Below, piece after piece: positions 34,215 to 44,175 of a stretch of 64,000 nt of DNA. The stretch spans positions 3,448,001 through 3,512,000 of the forward strand of contig NC_022657.1 of NCBI RefSeq assembly GCF_000494755.1, written 5' to 3'. This stretch comes from Amorphoplanes friuliensis DSM 7358. Lineage in GTDB: Bacteria; Actinomycetota; Actinomycetes; Mycobacteriales; Micromonosporaceae. Both the position numbers and the translations under genes were made by a program. The notes under the pieces were generated by a model. It ran no database searches. It was not told the DNA's origin and saw only the letters and a list, made by a program, of their open reading frames with translations. Within the stretch, counting starts at the first letter, position 1. Each line of letters begins with the position of its first letter.

Positions 34215-35594
34215 ATGACCATCGCAGCGGACGCCGCCGCCACCAAGATCCTGCTCTCCGAGTCCGAGATGCCGAGCCACTGGTACAACATCGTGCCGGA
34301 CCTGCCGAGCCCGCCACCGCCGGTGCTGCACCCCGGGACCCTGCAGCCGATCGGCCCGGACGATCTTGCGCCGCTGTTCCCGCAGGCCCTGATCGAGCAG
34401 GAGGTCACGACCGAGCGCTACGTCGAGATCCCCGAGGAGGTGCAGGAGGTCTACCGCCTCTGGCGCCCCTCGCCGCTGTTCCGGGCCCACCGCCTCGAAC
34501 GCCTGCTCGGCACACCCGCGAAGATCTACTACAAGTACGAGGGTGTGTCGCCGGCCGGCTCGCACAAGCCGAACACCGCGGTGCCGCAGGCGTACTACAA
34601 CGCCGCGGCCGGCATCCGGCGCCTGACCACCGAGACCGGTGCCGGGCAGTGGGGCACCGCGCTCGCCTTCGCCAGTGCGCAGTTCGGGCTCGAGTGCGAG
34701 ATCTGGCAGGTGCGGGCCTCGTACGACCAGAAGCCGTACCGGAAGATGATGATCGAGACGTTCGGCGGCACCATCCACCCGTCACCGTCCGAGCTGACCG
34801 AGGCGGGCCGCCGGATCCTCGCCGCCGACCCGGACTCGCCCGGCTCACTGGGCATCGCCATCAGCGAGGCGGTCGAGGTCGCCGCGCAGTCACCGGACAC
34901 CAACTACGCCCTCGGCAGCGTCCTCAACCACGTGCTGCTCCACCAGACCGTGATCGGCGAGGAGGCGCTGGCGCAGCTGGCCAAGGTCGGCGCCGTGCCG
35001 GACGTCATCGTGGGCTGCACCGGTGGCGGGTCCAACTTCGCCGGGCTCGCGTTCCCGTTCCTCCGCGAGAAGCTGGCCGGCCGGATGGCGCCGGTCATCC
35101 GCGCGGTCGAGCCCAGCTCCTGCCCCTCCCTGACCAAGGGCGTGTACGCCTACGACTTCGGCGACACCGCAGGCATGACCCCGCTGATGAAGATGCACAC
35201 CCTGGGCCACGACTTCATCCCCGACCCCATCCACGCCGGTGGCCTGCGCTACCACGGCATGTCCCCGCTGATCTCCCACGTCTACGAGCTGGGCCTGATC
35301 GAGGCGGTCGCCAAGAACCAGCGGGAGTGTTTCGAGGCCGGCGTGACGTTCGCCCGCAGCGAGGGCATCATCCCGGCGCCGGAGCCGACCCACGCCCTTG
35401 CCGCCTGCATCGAGGAGGCGTTGCGGTGCAAGGAGACCGGTGAGCCGAAGGTCATCCTGACGGCGCTGTGCGGCCACGGTCACCTCGACCTCCCCGCGTA
35501 CGGGCGGTTCCTCGCCGGGGAGATGGTCGACCACGAGCTGTCCGCCGACGCGGTCGCCGCGGCCATGGCGAGCCTGCCGGCCGTACCCGCCTGA
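34215..35594 (+). CDS. trpB: TrpB2-type tryptophan synthase beta-like protein
   Basis: A 459-residue PLP enzyme of the TrpB2 branch. [17 protein letters not shown] is the TrpB2 N-terminus, [13 protein letters not shown] carries the PLP Lys, [14 protein letters not shown] and [11 protein letters not shown] the substrate and phosphate-binding loops, and [12 protein letters not shown] the TrpB2-specific loop. No trpA is adjacent. TrpB2 makes tryptophan from indole and serine or acts on related substrates such as phosphoserine. The ATG at 34215 sits six bases after GATGAT; starts at 34185 or 34197 are possible. Confidence 0.85.
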   Translation: MTIAADAAATKILLSESEMPSHWYNIVPDLPSPPPPVLHPGTLQPIGPDDLAPLFPQALIEQEVTTERYVEIPEEVQEVYRLWRPSPLFRAHRLERLLGTPAKIYYKYEGVSPAGSHKPNTAVPQAYYNAAAGIRRLTTETGAGQWGTALAFASAQFGLECEIWQVRASYDQKPYRKMMIETFGGTIHPSPSELTEAGRRILAADPDSPGSLGIAISEAVEVAAQSPDTNYALGSVLNHVLLHQTVIGEEALAQLAKVGAVPDVIVGCTGGGSNFAGLAFPFLREKLAGRMAPVIRAVEPSSCPSLTKGVYAYDFGDTAGMTPLMKMHTLGHDFIPDPIHAGGLRYHGMSPLISHVYELGLIEAVAKNQRECFEAGVTFARSEGIIPAPEPTHALAACIEEALRCKETGEPKVILTALCGHGHLDLPAYGRFLAGEMVDHELSADAVAAAMASLPAVPA

Positions 35595-35600
35595 GCCACG

Positions 35601-35631
35601 CCCGGCGGCACCCGCACCGGGTGCCGCCGGG
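35601..35631 (+). terminator. Hairpin terminator after the TrpB2 gene
   Basis: Two perfect 13-base arms (35601-35613 and 35619-35631) enclose a 5-base loop just 6 bases after the stop codon. There is no T-run, as in many actinomycete terminators. Confidence 0.75.
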
Positions 35632-35690
35632 TCCCTGTCCACAGTGCGCCGGAGAAGCTAATCTTTCGGCCAGGACAGGGGAGGTCGTCG

Positions 35691-36371
35691 ATGGGTCGGG
35701 TGTTCGTTGCGGTGCTGGCCGGACTGCTCGCGGGAGCGGTGCTCGCACCGGGTCCCGCACTGGCGCACGGCGGGCTGGCCGTGACCGCACCGGCCGGTGG
35801 CAGCACGCTCGCCGACCCGGTCGAGACGGTTTCGCTGACGTTCACCGAGAAGCCGTCGCCCTTTGCGTACTTCACGGTCACCTCGCCGACCGGGGAGCGG
35901 GTGGACGCCGGCTGGTCGAACGCCGAGCCGGTCAAGCTGGCCAAGCCGGTGCAGGAATACCAGCTCACCGACGGCGAGTGGAAGCCGCTGCTCTACTCCA
36001 CGGGCTTCCCGGTGAAGGTCGGCGTGAGCCACTGGCCGGCCCTGGGTGAGTACGTGGTGCGCTACCACACGGTGGCCTCGGACGGCGACGTGGTCAAGGG
36101 CGACGTCAAGTTCTCCTACAGCGGCCGGTCCACACCCGCGCCCGCCGGCTGGCAGGCCCCGGCCGACCAGCCGAAACCGGAGCTCCTCGCCGCCGCCGCT
36201 CACGAGTCGGCCCCGGCCCAGGCTCAGGCCCAGGCCGCACCGCAGACCCGGCAGGCGTCCGATGACACCAGCATCTGGGTCTGGCTGGTGCCGCTGCTCC
36301 TGGTGGCCGCCGCCGGGCTGATCTTCCTGATCGTCCGCCCACCGTCCCGCCGCACTAAACCGCGGGCGTGA
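35691..36371 (+). CDS. copC: CopC-domain copper-binding membrane-anchored protein
   Basis: A 226-residue protein. The signal peptide ends at ALAHGG, leaving His as the mature N-terminus, the usual first copper ligand of CopC proteins. The beta-sandwich follows (residues about 27-145), with VSLTFTEKPSP and the typical YVVRYHTVASDGDVVKGDVKFSY end. A Gln/Ala-rich linker (residues about 160-185) and one C-terminal helix anchor it outside the membrane. GGGGAGG precedes the ATG. It may deliver or buffer copper. Its end overlaps the converging response regulator by 17 bases. Confidence 0.82.
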   Translation: MGRVFVAVLAGLLAGAVLAPGPALAHGGLAVTAPAGGSTLADPVETVSLTFTEKPSPFAYFTVTSPTGERVDAGWSNAEPVKLAKPVQEYQLTDGEWKPLLYSTGFPVKVGVSHWPALGEYVVRYHTVASDGDVVKGDVKFSYSGRSTPAPAGWQAPADQPKPELLAAAAHESAPAQAQAQAAPQTRQASDDTSIWVWLVPLLLVAAAGLIFLIVRPPSRRTKPRA

Positions 36372-37014
36372 CCAGACCGCTCTCGTACGCGAGGACGACC
36401 AGCTGAGCCCGGTCGCGGGCGCGGAGCTTGGTCATCGCCCGGCTGATGTGGGTCTTCGCCGTGGCCACGCTGATGACCATGCCCGCCGCGATCTCGTCGT
36501 TGGACAGTCCCCGCGCGGCGAGCGCCACGACCTCGCGTTCCCGGTTGGTGAGGACCTCCAGAGCGGTGGCGCGGTCGCCGCGCGGCGGCCGTGAGACGTA
36601 CTCGCCGATCAGCCGGCGGGTGATCGCGGGCGAGAGCAGCGCGTCCCCGCGGGCCGCGACCCGGATGCCGTGCAGCAGGTCGACCGGTTCGGTGTCCTTG
36701 ACGAGGAAGCCGGCCGCTCCGGCCCGCAGCGCCCGGTAGACGTACTCGTCGAGGCCGTAGTTGGTCAGGATCACCACGTGGACGCCGGCCAGGGCCGGGT
36801 CGTCGGCGATCCGGCGGGTGGCCTCGATGCCGTCGAGGACCGGCATCTGGATGTCGATCAGGGCGACGTCGGGCAGGTGCCGGGCGGCCAGGGCCACCGC
36901 CTCACGGCCGTCGGCGGCCTCGGCGACCACCTCGAGGTCGTCCTCGGCGCTGATCAGCGCGCGGAAGCCCGCCCGGATCAGCGCCTGGTCGTCGACCAGC
37001 AGCACCCGGATCAC
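36355..37014 (-). CDS. NarL/LuxR-family response regulator
   Basis: A 219-residue regulator. The receiver has the DD pair in LLVDDQALIRAG, the phosphorylated Asp in ALIDIQMPVLDG and Lys in FLVKDTEP; the C-terminal LuxR helix-turn-helix reads LTNREREVVALAARGLSNDEIAAGMVIS. It overlaps the kinase gene by ATGA at 37011-37014, so the two form a coupled two-component system. Targets are unknown; the neighbouring MMPL or CopC genes are possible. Confidence 0.88.
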   Translation of the reverse strand: MIRVLLVDDQALIRAGFRALISAEDDLEVVAEAADGREAVALAARHLPDVALIDIQMPVLDGIEATRRIADDPALAGVHVVILTNYGLDEYVYRALRAGAAGFLVKDTEPVDLLHGIRVAARGDALLSPAITRRLIGEYVSRPPRGDRATALEVLTNREREVVALAARGLSNDEIAAGMVISVATAKTHISRAMTKLRARDRAQLVVLAYESGLVTPAV

Positions 37015-38150
37015 GACGGCGCCTCCATCGGCAGGGTGGCCCGGACGCTGAACCCGGTGCCGGAGCGTGGACCGGCGTGCAGCGAACCACCGAGGGCGGC
37101 GACGCGTTCCCGCATGCCGACCAGCCCGACACCGGTCCCGCCCGGCGCACCACTGCCGGTGCCGTCGTCGTCGACACGGACGCTCAGCTCACACTCGCCG
37201 TAGTCGAGCCGGACCGCCGCACTGGCCGGACCGGCGTGCCGGGTGACGTTGGTGAGCGCCTCCTGGACGATGCGGTACGCGGTGCGGTCGACCGGCGCCG
37301 GCAGGTCACGCGGCAGCCCGTTCACGGTGACGGTGACCGGCAGCCCGGCCTTGCGGGCGCCCTCGACCAGCCGGTCGAGACGGTCCAGGCCGGCGCCGCC
37401 GGCGGTGTCGTCGGCGCGGAGCACCTCGAGGGTCGCCCGCAGCTCCCGCATCGCCTCGCGGCCCGTCTCCTGGATGGTCACCAGCGCCTCGGGGACAGAC
37501 TCGCCGTTCTTGCGGGCCAGGTGGACGGCCACACCGGCCTGGACGTTGATCAGCGAGATGCTGTGTGTCAGCGCGTCGTGCAGGTCGCGGGCGATCCGCA
37601 GCCGTTCCTCGTCGGCCCGGCGGCGGGCGGTCTCCTCGCGGGTGCGTTCGGCCGTGGCCGCACGTTCCTCGACGAGGCCGAGCTGGTGGCGGCGCTGGCG
37701 GGACAGCTCGGCGGCGACACACGAGGCGAGCAACCAGCCGACCAGCAGCAGCCAGCGCTGGAACACACCTTGGTCCGGATCACCCGGGGCGGCCAGCTCA
37801 CCGGCGAAGCCGCCCAGCAGGCTCACGGCGACGGCCACTCCCGCCGCCCAGCGGTGCCCGGCCCTGACGGTGGCGAAGAGCGCGACCATGACGGTCAGCG
37901 CCGGGGCGACGCCCGGATAACCGCGCACCTGATAGACGACCAGTCCGAGCGTCGCCACGGCGAGCACGGCGACCGGGAAGCGGGCGCGGGCGGCCGTGGC
38001 CAGCGCCGGGAGCACCAGCACGACCGAGCTGAGCAGGTCGAGCCGGACGCGGCCGGGCGGTGAGGTGACCGCGGCGACGACGACGAGCACGGTCAGCCCG
38101 GCCGTGGCGGCGAGGAGCCGCCACCCCCGTACGCGACTGTCGGCTTCCAT
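37011..38150 (-). CDS. Sensor histidine kinase (HisKA_3 type)
   Basis: A 379-residue kinase. Residues about 10-150 form five or six hydrophobic helices acting as the membrane sensor, followed by a short coiled coil, the phospho-acceptor RIARDLHDALTHSISLINVQAG and the ATPase domain ending DDDGTGSGAPGGTGVGLVGMRERVAALGGS. The ATG at 38150 lies eight bases after TATCGT on its strand, suggesting a leaderless start; an earlier in-frame start is less likely. It phosphorylates the response regulator that overlaps its stop. Confidence 0.87.
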   Translation of the reverse strand: MEADSRVRGWRLLAATAGLTVLVVVAAVTSPPGRVRLDLLSSVVLVLPALATAARARFPVAVLAVATLGLVVYQVRGYPGVAPALTVMVALFATVRAGHRWAAGVAVAVSLLGGFAGELAAPGDPDQGVFQRWLLLVGWLLASCVAAELSRQRRHQLGLVEERAATAERTREETARRRADEERLRIARDLHDALTHSISLINVQAGVAVHLARKNGESVPEALVTIQETGREAMRELRATLEVLRADDTAGGAGLDRLDRLVEGARKAGLPVTVTVNGLPRDLPAPVDRTAYRIVQEALTNVTRHAGPASAAVRLDYGECELSVRVDDDGTGSGAPGGTGVGLVGMRERVAALGGSLHAGPRSGTGFSVRATLPMEAPS

Positions 38151-38357
38151 GCCACGAAACGATAGGGGACCGGGGCCCGTCGGCACGTCCTCCTCAGGAT
38201 GCAGTCGTGACTACCGCAGCGGACGTAGATCGTGCCGTCCTGCGCTGCCCGCCGTAGCGCAAGTGACCGCACCGGCCTGACGACGGCGACCCACCCCGGG
38301 CGGCATCGTCTCCGCCATGCCCGTACCGATGACTGTCGTGAGCGGAAGGCCGCTGCC

Positions 38358-40481
38358 ATGGAACGCTTGACCCGCTGGGTGCTCGCGCACCGCCTGCCGG
38401 TGGTGCTCGTCTGGGTGGCGTTCGCGCTGGCCGGCGGCGCGCTGGCCGCCGGCACCGTCGACCGCCTCAGCTACGAGACCCGCCTGCCCGACCGCCCGGG
38501 TCAGGCGGCCAACGACGCTCTGGCCCAGCGCTTCGCCCAGACCGGCGGCCGCAATTCACCCCTGCTGCTGACCGTCACCCTCCCCGAGGGCAAGACCGTC
38601 ACCGATCCCCGGGTACGCGACCAGTGGCGGACCCTCGTCGGCACGGTCACCCCGTCGGGCGGTCGCAGTGTGTCCTTCGACGACCCCGGCGGCGCCGCGC
38701 TGTTGTCGGCGGACGGGCGGACCACGGTCGCCCTGGTCTACCCCCGCGCCGATGCGTCGAACGCGCCCTACCAGCGGTCGCTGCCCCGGATCGGAGCGAC
38801 GGTGGCGCAGGCCCGGATCGGGGGCGCCCCGGTCGAGCTGACCGGGCAGCCGGTGCTGTCCGGGCGCAACAGCGGCGCCGAGCCGAGCCCGATCTACGAG
38901 ACCCTGCTCGGTGCCGCGGGCGCGCTGCTCGTGCTCGTCCTGGTCTTCGCGAGCGGCCTGGCCGTGGTGCCGCTGCTCATGGCCGCCGTGGCCATCCCGA
39001 CGACGTTCCTGCTGGTCCGCGGGATCACCACGGCCACCGACGTCTCGTTCATCGTGCAGTTCCTGGTGGCGCTGATCGGTCTCGGCGTGGCCATCGACTA
39101 CGCGCTGCTGGTCGTCACCCGCTGGCGTGAAGAACGCGCAAAGCTCGGGGCCGGCCCGGAAGCCCGCCGGAACGCGGTGATCGCGGCACTGGGCAGTGCC
39201 GGCCGGGCCGTGGTGCTCAGCGGTGCCACGGTGGCGATCTCCCTCGCCGCGCTGGTGGCGCTGCCTGTGCCGTTCCTGCGCAGCGTGGGGTACGCCGGTC
39301 TGCTGATCCCGCTGGTCAGCGTCGCTGTTGCGGTCACCCTGCTGCCGGTGCTGCTCTACACGTGGGGCGACCGGCTGGACCGTCCCCGCCGCCGGCACCG
39401 CCCGGACAGCCCGATGTGGACGCGCATCGCGGGGTTCACGACCCGCCGTCCCGCCCTGTCCGCGGTGCTCAGCGGTGTTGTTCTCCTCGCGCTCGCGGCC
39501 CCGGTGCTGGGACTGCGGCTGGGGCAGCCCGCCACCGCGACCCTGGCCCAGGGCGGAGCACCGGCGCAGTCCTTCGCCCGGATCGTCGAGGCCGGCTTCG
39601 GTGAGGGCGTCGCCCGCCCGGTCGAGGTGCTCGTTCCCGCCGCGGCCGCCGAGACCCTGGCCGGTCGGCTGGGCGGGCTCGACGGGGTCGCCGGTGCCGT
39701 GGCACCCGGGGACTGGGTCGCCGAGGGCAACCGCGTGATCGACGTCTGGACGACCGCCGACCCGTCCAGCTCGGCGGGCCGTGACACCGTGACGGAGGTT
39801 CTTCAGACCGCGCGGCAGACCCCGGGTGCCCTCGCCGGTGGGACGCCGGCCTTCGACGTCGACTTCATCGACGCGGTCTACGGCTCGCTCGGGCTGATCC
39901 TGCTGCTGGTCGCGGTGGCCACCTTCGTTGTCCTGGCCTGGACGCTGCGCTCGATCGTGCTGCCGCTGAAAGCCCTGCTGCTGAACGCGTTGTCGACCTG
40001 TGCGGCGTACGGGGTGGTGGTCGTGATCTGGCAGTGGGGTCACGGGAGCGGGCTGCTCTTCGACACACCGGCGGTCGGCGCGATCACCATCTGGATCCCG
40101 ATGGCGGTCTTCGCGTTCCTCTTCGGGCTGTCCATGGACTACGAGGTGTTCATCCTGCACCGGGTCCGCGAGACGCACCTCGAGCTGACAGCGCGCGGCG
40201 TCGAGGACACCCTGGTGCCGTCCGTGGTCACCGGCATCAGCCGCACCGGGCGCCTGGTGACCTCGGCCGCGCTCATCCTCTTCCTGGCCTTCACCGCGCT
40301 GGCGAGTGTGCCGGTCACCGACGTGCGGATGTTCGCCACGGCGCTGGCGGCGGGCATCATCATCGACGCCACGGTGGTCCGCGGTGTCCTCACGCCCGCC
40401 CTGATCACCCTGCTCGGCCGCTCGAACTGGTGGTTCCCGTCGCGCCGGCGTGTGCCCGTACCGGTGGGGGAGCGGGTGTGA
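38358..40481 (+). CDS. MMPL/RND-family transporter
   Basis: A 707-residue polytopic protein with the MMPL design: one N-terminal helix (VLAHRLPVVLVWVAFALAGG), a large outside domain (residues about 35-170), five helices, a central loop with RRHRPDSPMWTR, a second outside domain and five more helices. VAIDYALLVVTRWREE and FGLSMDYEVFILHRVRE contain the Asp-Tyr pairs of the proton relay. It probably exports a lipid or hydrophobic compound. It is divergent from the two-component system, which may control it. Confidence 0.87.
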   Translation: MERLTRWVLAHRLPVVLVWVAFALAGGALAAGTVDRLSYETRLPDRPGQAANDALAQRFAQTGGRNSPLLLTVTLPEGKTVTDPRVRDQWRTLVGTVTPSGGRSVSFDDPGGAALLSADGRTTVALVYPRADASNAPYQRSLPRIGATVAQARIGGAPVELTGQPVLSGRNSGAEPSPIYETLLGAAGALLVLVLVFASGLAVVPLLMAAVAIPTTFLLVRGITTATDVSFIVQFLVALIGLGVAIDYALLVVTRWREERAKLGAGPEARRNAVIAALGSAGRAVVLSGATVAISLAALVALPVPFLRSVGYAGLLIPLVSVAVAVTLLPVLLYTWGDRLDRPRRRHRPDSPMWTRIAGFTTRRPALSAVLSGVVLLALAAPVLGLRLGQPATATLAQGGAPAQSFARIVEAGFGEGVARPVEVLVPAAAAETLAGRLGGLDGVAGAVAPGDWVAEGNRVIDVWTTADPSSSAGRDTVTEVLQTARQTPGALAGGTPAFDVDFIDAVYGSLGLILLLVAVATFVVLAWTLRSIVLPLKALLLNALSTCAAYGVVVVIWQWGHGSGLLFDTPAVGAITIWIPMAVFAFLFGLSMDYEVFILHRVRETHLELTARGVEDTLVPSVVTGISRTGRLVTSAALILFLAFTALASVPVTDVRMFATALAAGIIIDATVVRGVLTPALITLLGRSNWWFPSRRRVPVPVGERV

Positions 40482-40516
40482 CGTAGCGTGGCGATCAGGG
40501 CGAGGGAGGGTGCAGG

Positions 40517-41332
40517 ATGACCGGGCAGCGCACTTATCCGCACGGCGTGACCAGCTGGATCGACACCGAGCAGCCGGACCCGCGGGCGGCCGCGGAGTTC
40601 TACGGCGCTCTGTTCGGGTGGACCCTGACGGCGGCCGGACCCACCTACTTGATCGCCACGCTCGACGGCAAGGACGTGGGTGGCCTGGCGCCGGGCGGGG
40701 ACGGCCAGGCGGTGTGGAACACCTACGTCGCGGTCGACAGCGCCGACGCGTCGGCCGAGGCCGTCACGGCGGCGGGTGGCACGGTGGTCTCGCCGCCCGC
40801 GGACCCCGGACCGGCCGGGCGGGCCGCCGTCTGCCGGGACCCGGGCGGTGCGGAGTTCCGGCTCTGGCAGGCCCGGCGCCGGCTCGGCGCCCAGGTCACC
40901 AACGTCCCGGGTACGTGGAACTTCAGCGACCTGCACACCGGCGACCCCGACGCGGCGCTGAAGTTCTATCCGGCGGTGTTCGGCTGGAAAGCCGTCGCGA
41001 TGCCGGGCGCCGGGACGATGCTGCAGGTGCCGGGTTACGGCGACCACCTCGCGTCCACCGTCGACCCCGGCATTTACGAGCGGCAGGCCGGTGCGCCGCC
41101 GGGATTCGCCGACGTGATCGGCGGGCTCACCACCACGGAACCCGGCGAGACGCCCCACTGGCACGTGACGTTCACCGTGGCCGACCGCGACGGCAGCGCC
41201 GCCACCGCCGAACGTCTCGGCGCCACGATCCTCGGCTCCGCCGACGAGATGTGGGCGAAGAAGGCCCTGGTCCGCGACCCCCAGGGTGCCGAGTTCACCG
41301 TCAGCCAGTTCGCGCCGCCCGAGGACTGGTGA
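40517..41332 (+). CDS. VOC-family protein with two glyoxalase-like domains
   Basis: A 271-residue protein made of two repeats of the vicinal-oxygen-chelate fold (residues about 10-125 and 138-265). Each has the pattern WIDTEQPDPRAAAEFYGALFGW and WNFSDLHTGDPDAALKFYPAVFGW. The metal residues of true glyoxalases are only partly kept, as in the mycobacterial CFP30B group, so the function is open. GAGGGAGG precedes the ATG, 35 bases after the MMPL gene. Confidence 0.82.
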   Translation: MTGQRTYPHGVTSWIDTEQPDPRAAAEFYGALFGWTLTAAGPTYLIATLDGKDVGGLAPGGDGQAVWNTYVAVDSADASAEAVTAAGGTVVSPPADPGPAGRAAVCRDPGGAEFRLWQARRRLGAQVTNVPGTWNFSDLHTGDPDAALKFYPAVFGWKAVAMPGAGTMLQVPGYGDHLASTVDPGIYERQAGAPPGFADVIGGLTTTEPGETPHWHVTFTVADRDGSAATAERLGATILGSADEMWAKKALVRDPQGAEFTVSQFAPPEDW

Positions 41333-41398
41333 CGGCTTCTTCACCCGCCGGCCGCCTGAACGTACCGGCCGGTCTTCTCACCCTGCGACGATGCCCGC

Positions 41399-43180
41399 AT
41401 GGCATTTCATCGATGGCTTGCGGGCGTCGCCGCGGCGGCTGTGGCGGCCGGGCTCGCTCTGGCGGCTCCCGTTCCCGCGTCGGCCGGGCACCGGTCCTTC
41501 GACCTTCAGGCGCACCGCGGTGGGCTGGGGCTGCGCCCCGAGAGCACCCTGAGCGCGTTCACCAACGCCCTGCACGTCGGTGTGAGCACGCTGGAGCTCG
41601 ACGTGCAGATCACCGAGGACGGCCGGCCCGTGGTCACCCACGACCGCAAGGTCGACGGGCGCAAGTGCCTCGACACGGCACCCGTCAGCGCCGGTGACCC
41701 GGAGTTCCCCTACGTCGGTAAGTACGTCAACACTCTGACCCTGGCCCAGGTGAAGACGCTGGACTGCGGCACGCGGACCCTGCCGGACTTCCCGGAGCAG
41801 CAGGCCGACCCGGGTGCGCGGATGCCCGTGCTCGGTGAGGTCTTCGACCTGGTCAAGCGCTTCCGGGCCGACGGCGTCAAGCTCAACGTCGAAACGAAGG
41901 TCGAGGCCGGCGCACCATCGGAGACCGCGCCGCGCGAGCAGTTCGTGCAGGTGGTCGCCCGCGAGGTGCGGGCCGCCGGCTTCCTGCGCCGGGTCACGAT
42001 CCAGAGCTTCGACTGGGGCTCGCTGATGCGCATGCGCCAGGTCGAGCCGCGGCTGCCGGTGGTCGCCCTGACCAACATCGACTTCCTGCAGACCGGGCAG
42101 CCGGGCGCCTCGCCGTGGCTCGGCGGCCTCGACATCGACGACTTCGGCGGCGACCCCATCGCCGCGATCAAGTCCTTCGGCGCCACGACGTTCTCACCGG
42201 TGCACGGCACGCCCCAGAACGGCAAGGTCGGCGATCCGGGTTATCAGCCGTACGTGACGAAAGCGCTGGTCGCCCGCGCACACCGCGCCGGCATCAAGGT
42301 CGTGCCCTGGACCGTCGACGACCCGGCGACGATGAACAAGCTGATCAGCGACGGGATCGACGGCCTGATCACGGACTACCCCGACCGTCTCCGTCAGGTG
42401 CTCGCCGACCGCGGCTTCCGGCTCCCACCCCCGTACGCCGTCCTGGCGCGGCCGCTCGAGCAGGCGCACGCGCACAACGACTACGAGCACACGAACCCGC
42501 TCTTCGACGCGTGGGAGCACGGCTTCACCAGCGTCGAGGCCGACGTCTACCTGGTCGGCGGTGAACTGCTCGTCGGCCACGACCCCGAGGACGTCGTGCC
42601 GGGCCGCACCCTGCAGAAGCTCTACCTCGACCCGCTGCTCGCCCACGCCACCGCCCGCGGCGACCGCATCCCGCCGATGCAACTCCTGGTCGACCTCAAG
42701 AACACCGGGGCGGCCACCTACACCGAGCTCGACCAGGTCCTGCGCGGTTACCGCCGGATCCTCACCCGGTACGCCCACGGCCGCGTCACCGAGGGCGCCG
42801 TGACCGTGGTGATCAGTGGTGACCGGCCGCGGGACCTGATGGCCGCGCAGCCGGTGCGGTACGCGTTCTACGACGGGCGCCTGGCCGACCTGGGCGGCGC
42901 GGCGAAGGCGTCCTTCATGCCCCTGATCAGCGATAACTGGACGAACACCTTCACCTGGACCGGCGTCGGCCCGATGCCCGCCGCCGAGCGCACCCGGCTG
43001 CGGGACCTCGTCGCCACCGCACACCAGCACCGGCAGCGCGTGCGCTTCTGGGCCACGCCGGACGCGCCCGGCCCCGAGCGGGAAGCCGTGTGGCGGGAGC
43101 TCGTGGCCGCCGGTGTCGACCACCTCAACACCGACGACCTCGCCGGACTGCAGAGTTTCCTCAGTCGACGTCGTTCGTGA
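41399..43180 (+). CDS. Secreted phosphodiesterase: GDPD domain fused to a second GDPD/PI-PLC-like domain
   Basis: A 593-residue exported protein. A signal peptide ends near APVPASAG. Residues about 35-335 are a glycerophosphodiester phosphodiesterase (AHRGGLGLRPESTLSAF, STLELDVQITEDGRPVVTHD, WTVDDPATMNKLISDGIDGLITDYP). Residues about 350-590 are a second TIM barrel of the AIM6/PI-PLC-GDPD group, with QAHAHNDYEHTNPLFDAWEH and SVEADVYLVGGELLVGHDPE. The ATG is six bases after GACGAT, so probably leaderless. It would release phosphate or alcohols from teichoic-acid or lipid debris. Confidence 0.83.
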   Translation: MAFHRWLAGVAAAAVAAGLALAAPVPASAGHRSFDLQAHRGGLGLRPESTLSAFTNALHVGVSTLELDVQITEDGRPVVTHDRKVDGRKCLDTAPVSAGDPEFPYVGKYVNTLTLAQVKTLDCGTRTLPDFPEQQADPGARMPVLGEVFDLVKRFRADGVKLNVETKVEAGAPSETAPREQFVQVVAREVRAAGFLRRVTIQSFDWGSLMRMRQVEPRLPVVALTNIDFLQTGQPGASPWLGGLDIDDFGGDPIAAIKSFGATTFSPVHGTPQNGKVGDPGYQPYVTKALVARAHRAGIKVVPWTVDDPATMNKLISDGIDGLITDYPDRLRQVLADRGFRLPPPYAVLARPLEQAHAHNDYEHTNPLFDAWEHGFTSVEADVYLVGGELLVGHDPEDVVPGRTLQKLYLDPLLAHATARGDRIPPMQLLVDLKNTGAATYTELDQVLRGYRRILTRYAHGRVTEGAVTVVISGDRPRDLMAAQPVRYAFYDGRLADLGGAAKASFMPLISDNWTNTFTWTGVGPMPAAERTRLRDLVATAHQHRQRVRFWATPDAPGPEREAVWRELVAAGVDHLNTDDLAGLQSFLSRRRS

Positions 43181-44075
43181 GCATCTCGTACGCGGCCGGG
43201 TCCAGGTCCGTCGCACCCTCGGGCGGACCCTGGACGGCCGTCTCGCCGTACGCGGAGACCGTGATCGTGAGGGGTGGCTCGGCGGCGGTGGTCGGGGCGT
43301 CCGACGGGAAGCCCTCGGGCGGCTGGGAGGCGGCGTCCTGCAGCGGGCCCGGCAGGTCGACGGTCAGCTGCGTGAGGCGCCCGCCGTCGTCGACGGTCGC
43401 CTTGAACGTCATGGACTTCGCCCGCGGGCCGTAGACGTAGTACGGGTCGTTCGTGAGGATGCCCAGCTCCGGGTCGACCTTCGTCGCGTCGAGCGTGCCG
43501 GTGATGGTGCTGCCGGAGAGCTTCGCCGTGACCGCGGCGTCGATCAGCGCGGTGGCCCCGGTGATGTCGGCCTTGGCGGCGGTCGGGGTGGGCGGCAGAT
43601 TTTCCATGCCACTCAGGTCGTCCTCGGCCGCCGCGGTGACCAGGCGCTTCTCGTCGGCACGGACCCAGCGCGTGCCGTCGAGAACACGCAGAATCTCCTT
43701 GGCCTTGCGGAGCTCGGCGGCTTCCTTCTTGGTGGTGGCCTTGCCCGCGTACTGGTCGTAGAGCTTGCCGTACTGCTCGTGGCCCTCGCCGTGGATGCGG
43801 TACTTCATGAAGAAGTCCCGGCCCGTGCGCAGAACCGTCGGGCCGTACGCGTCGGAGATCATCGAACTCTCCGGGAGGTGCACCGAGCCCTCCGCTGCGC
43901 GTCCACCCGTACGGGTGAAGGTGTAGTTGCCGGTCTGCAGGCCCTGCAAGGACTGCGTGAGCGCCTGCCTGCCGTCGGTGGACGTGTCGGCGGCGCCGCC
44001 GTTGGCGCAGCCGGCCGCGGCCAGGCCGACCGCGAGAACGGCCACCACCCGCGGCACGAGCTTGTCAGTGATCAC
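43161..44075 (-). CDS. Surface lipoprotein of unknown function
   Basis: A 304-residue lipoprotein: VITDKLVPRVVAVLAVGLAAAGC ends in a lipobox (AAAGC). The mature part has the beta-rich pattern of LppX/LprG-like lipid-binding lipoproteins (TGNYTFTRTGG near its start, GTRWVRADE, repeated Thr/Gly strands), but the match is too weak to name it. GTG 44075 lies seven bases after TAGGTT on its strand, so I prefer it to an upstream TTG. It converges on the phosphodiesterase gene with a 20-base overlap. Confidence 0.7.
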   Translation of the reverse strand: MITDKLVPRVVAVLAVGLAAAGCANGGAADTSTDGRQALTQSLQGLQTGNYTFTRTGGRAAEGSVHLPESSMISDAYGPTVLRTGRDFFMKYRIHGEGHEQYGKLYDQYAGKATTKKEAAELRKAKEILRVLDGTRWVRADEKRLVTAAAEDDLSGMENLPPTPTAAKADITGATALIDAAVTAKLSGSTITGTLDATKVDPELGILTNDPYYVYGPRAKSMTFKATVDDGGRLTQLTVDLPGPLQDAASQPPEGFPSDAPTTAAEPPLTITVSAYGETAVQGPPEGATDLDPAAYEMLTNDVD

Positions 44076-44175
44076 ACGCAACAACCTAGCCAGGCCGTGC
44101 CACGGTCACTCAAGCGGTTTGCCCCGGGAACACATCGGGCATCAATTCCTCAGCAGACGACGAGGAGGCTTTCCG

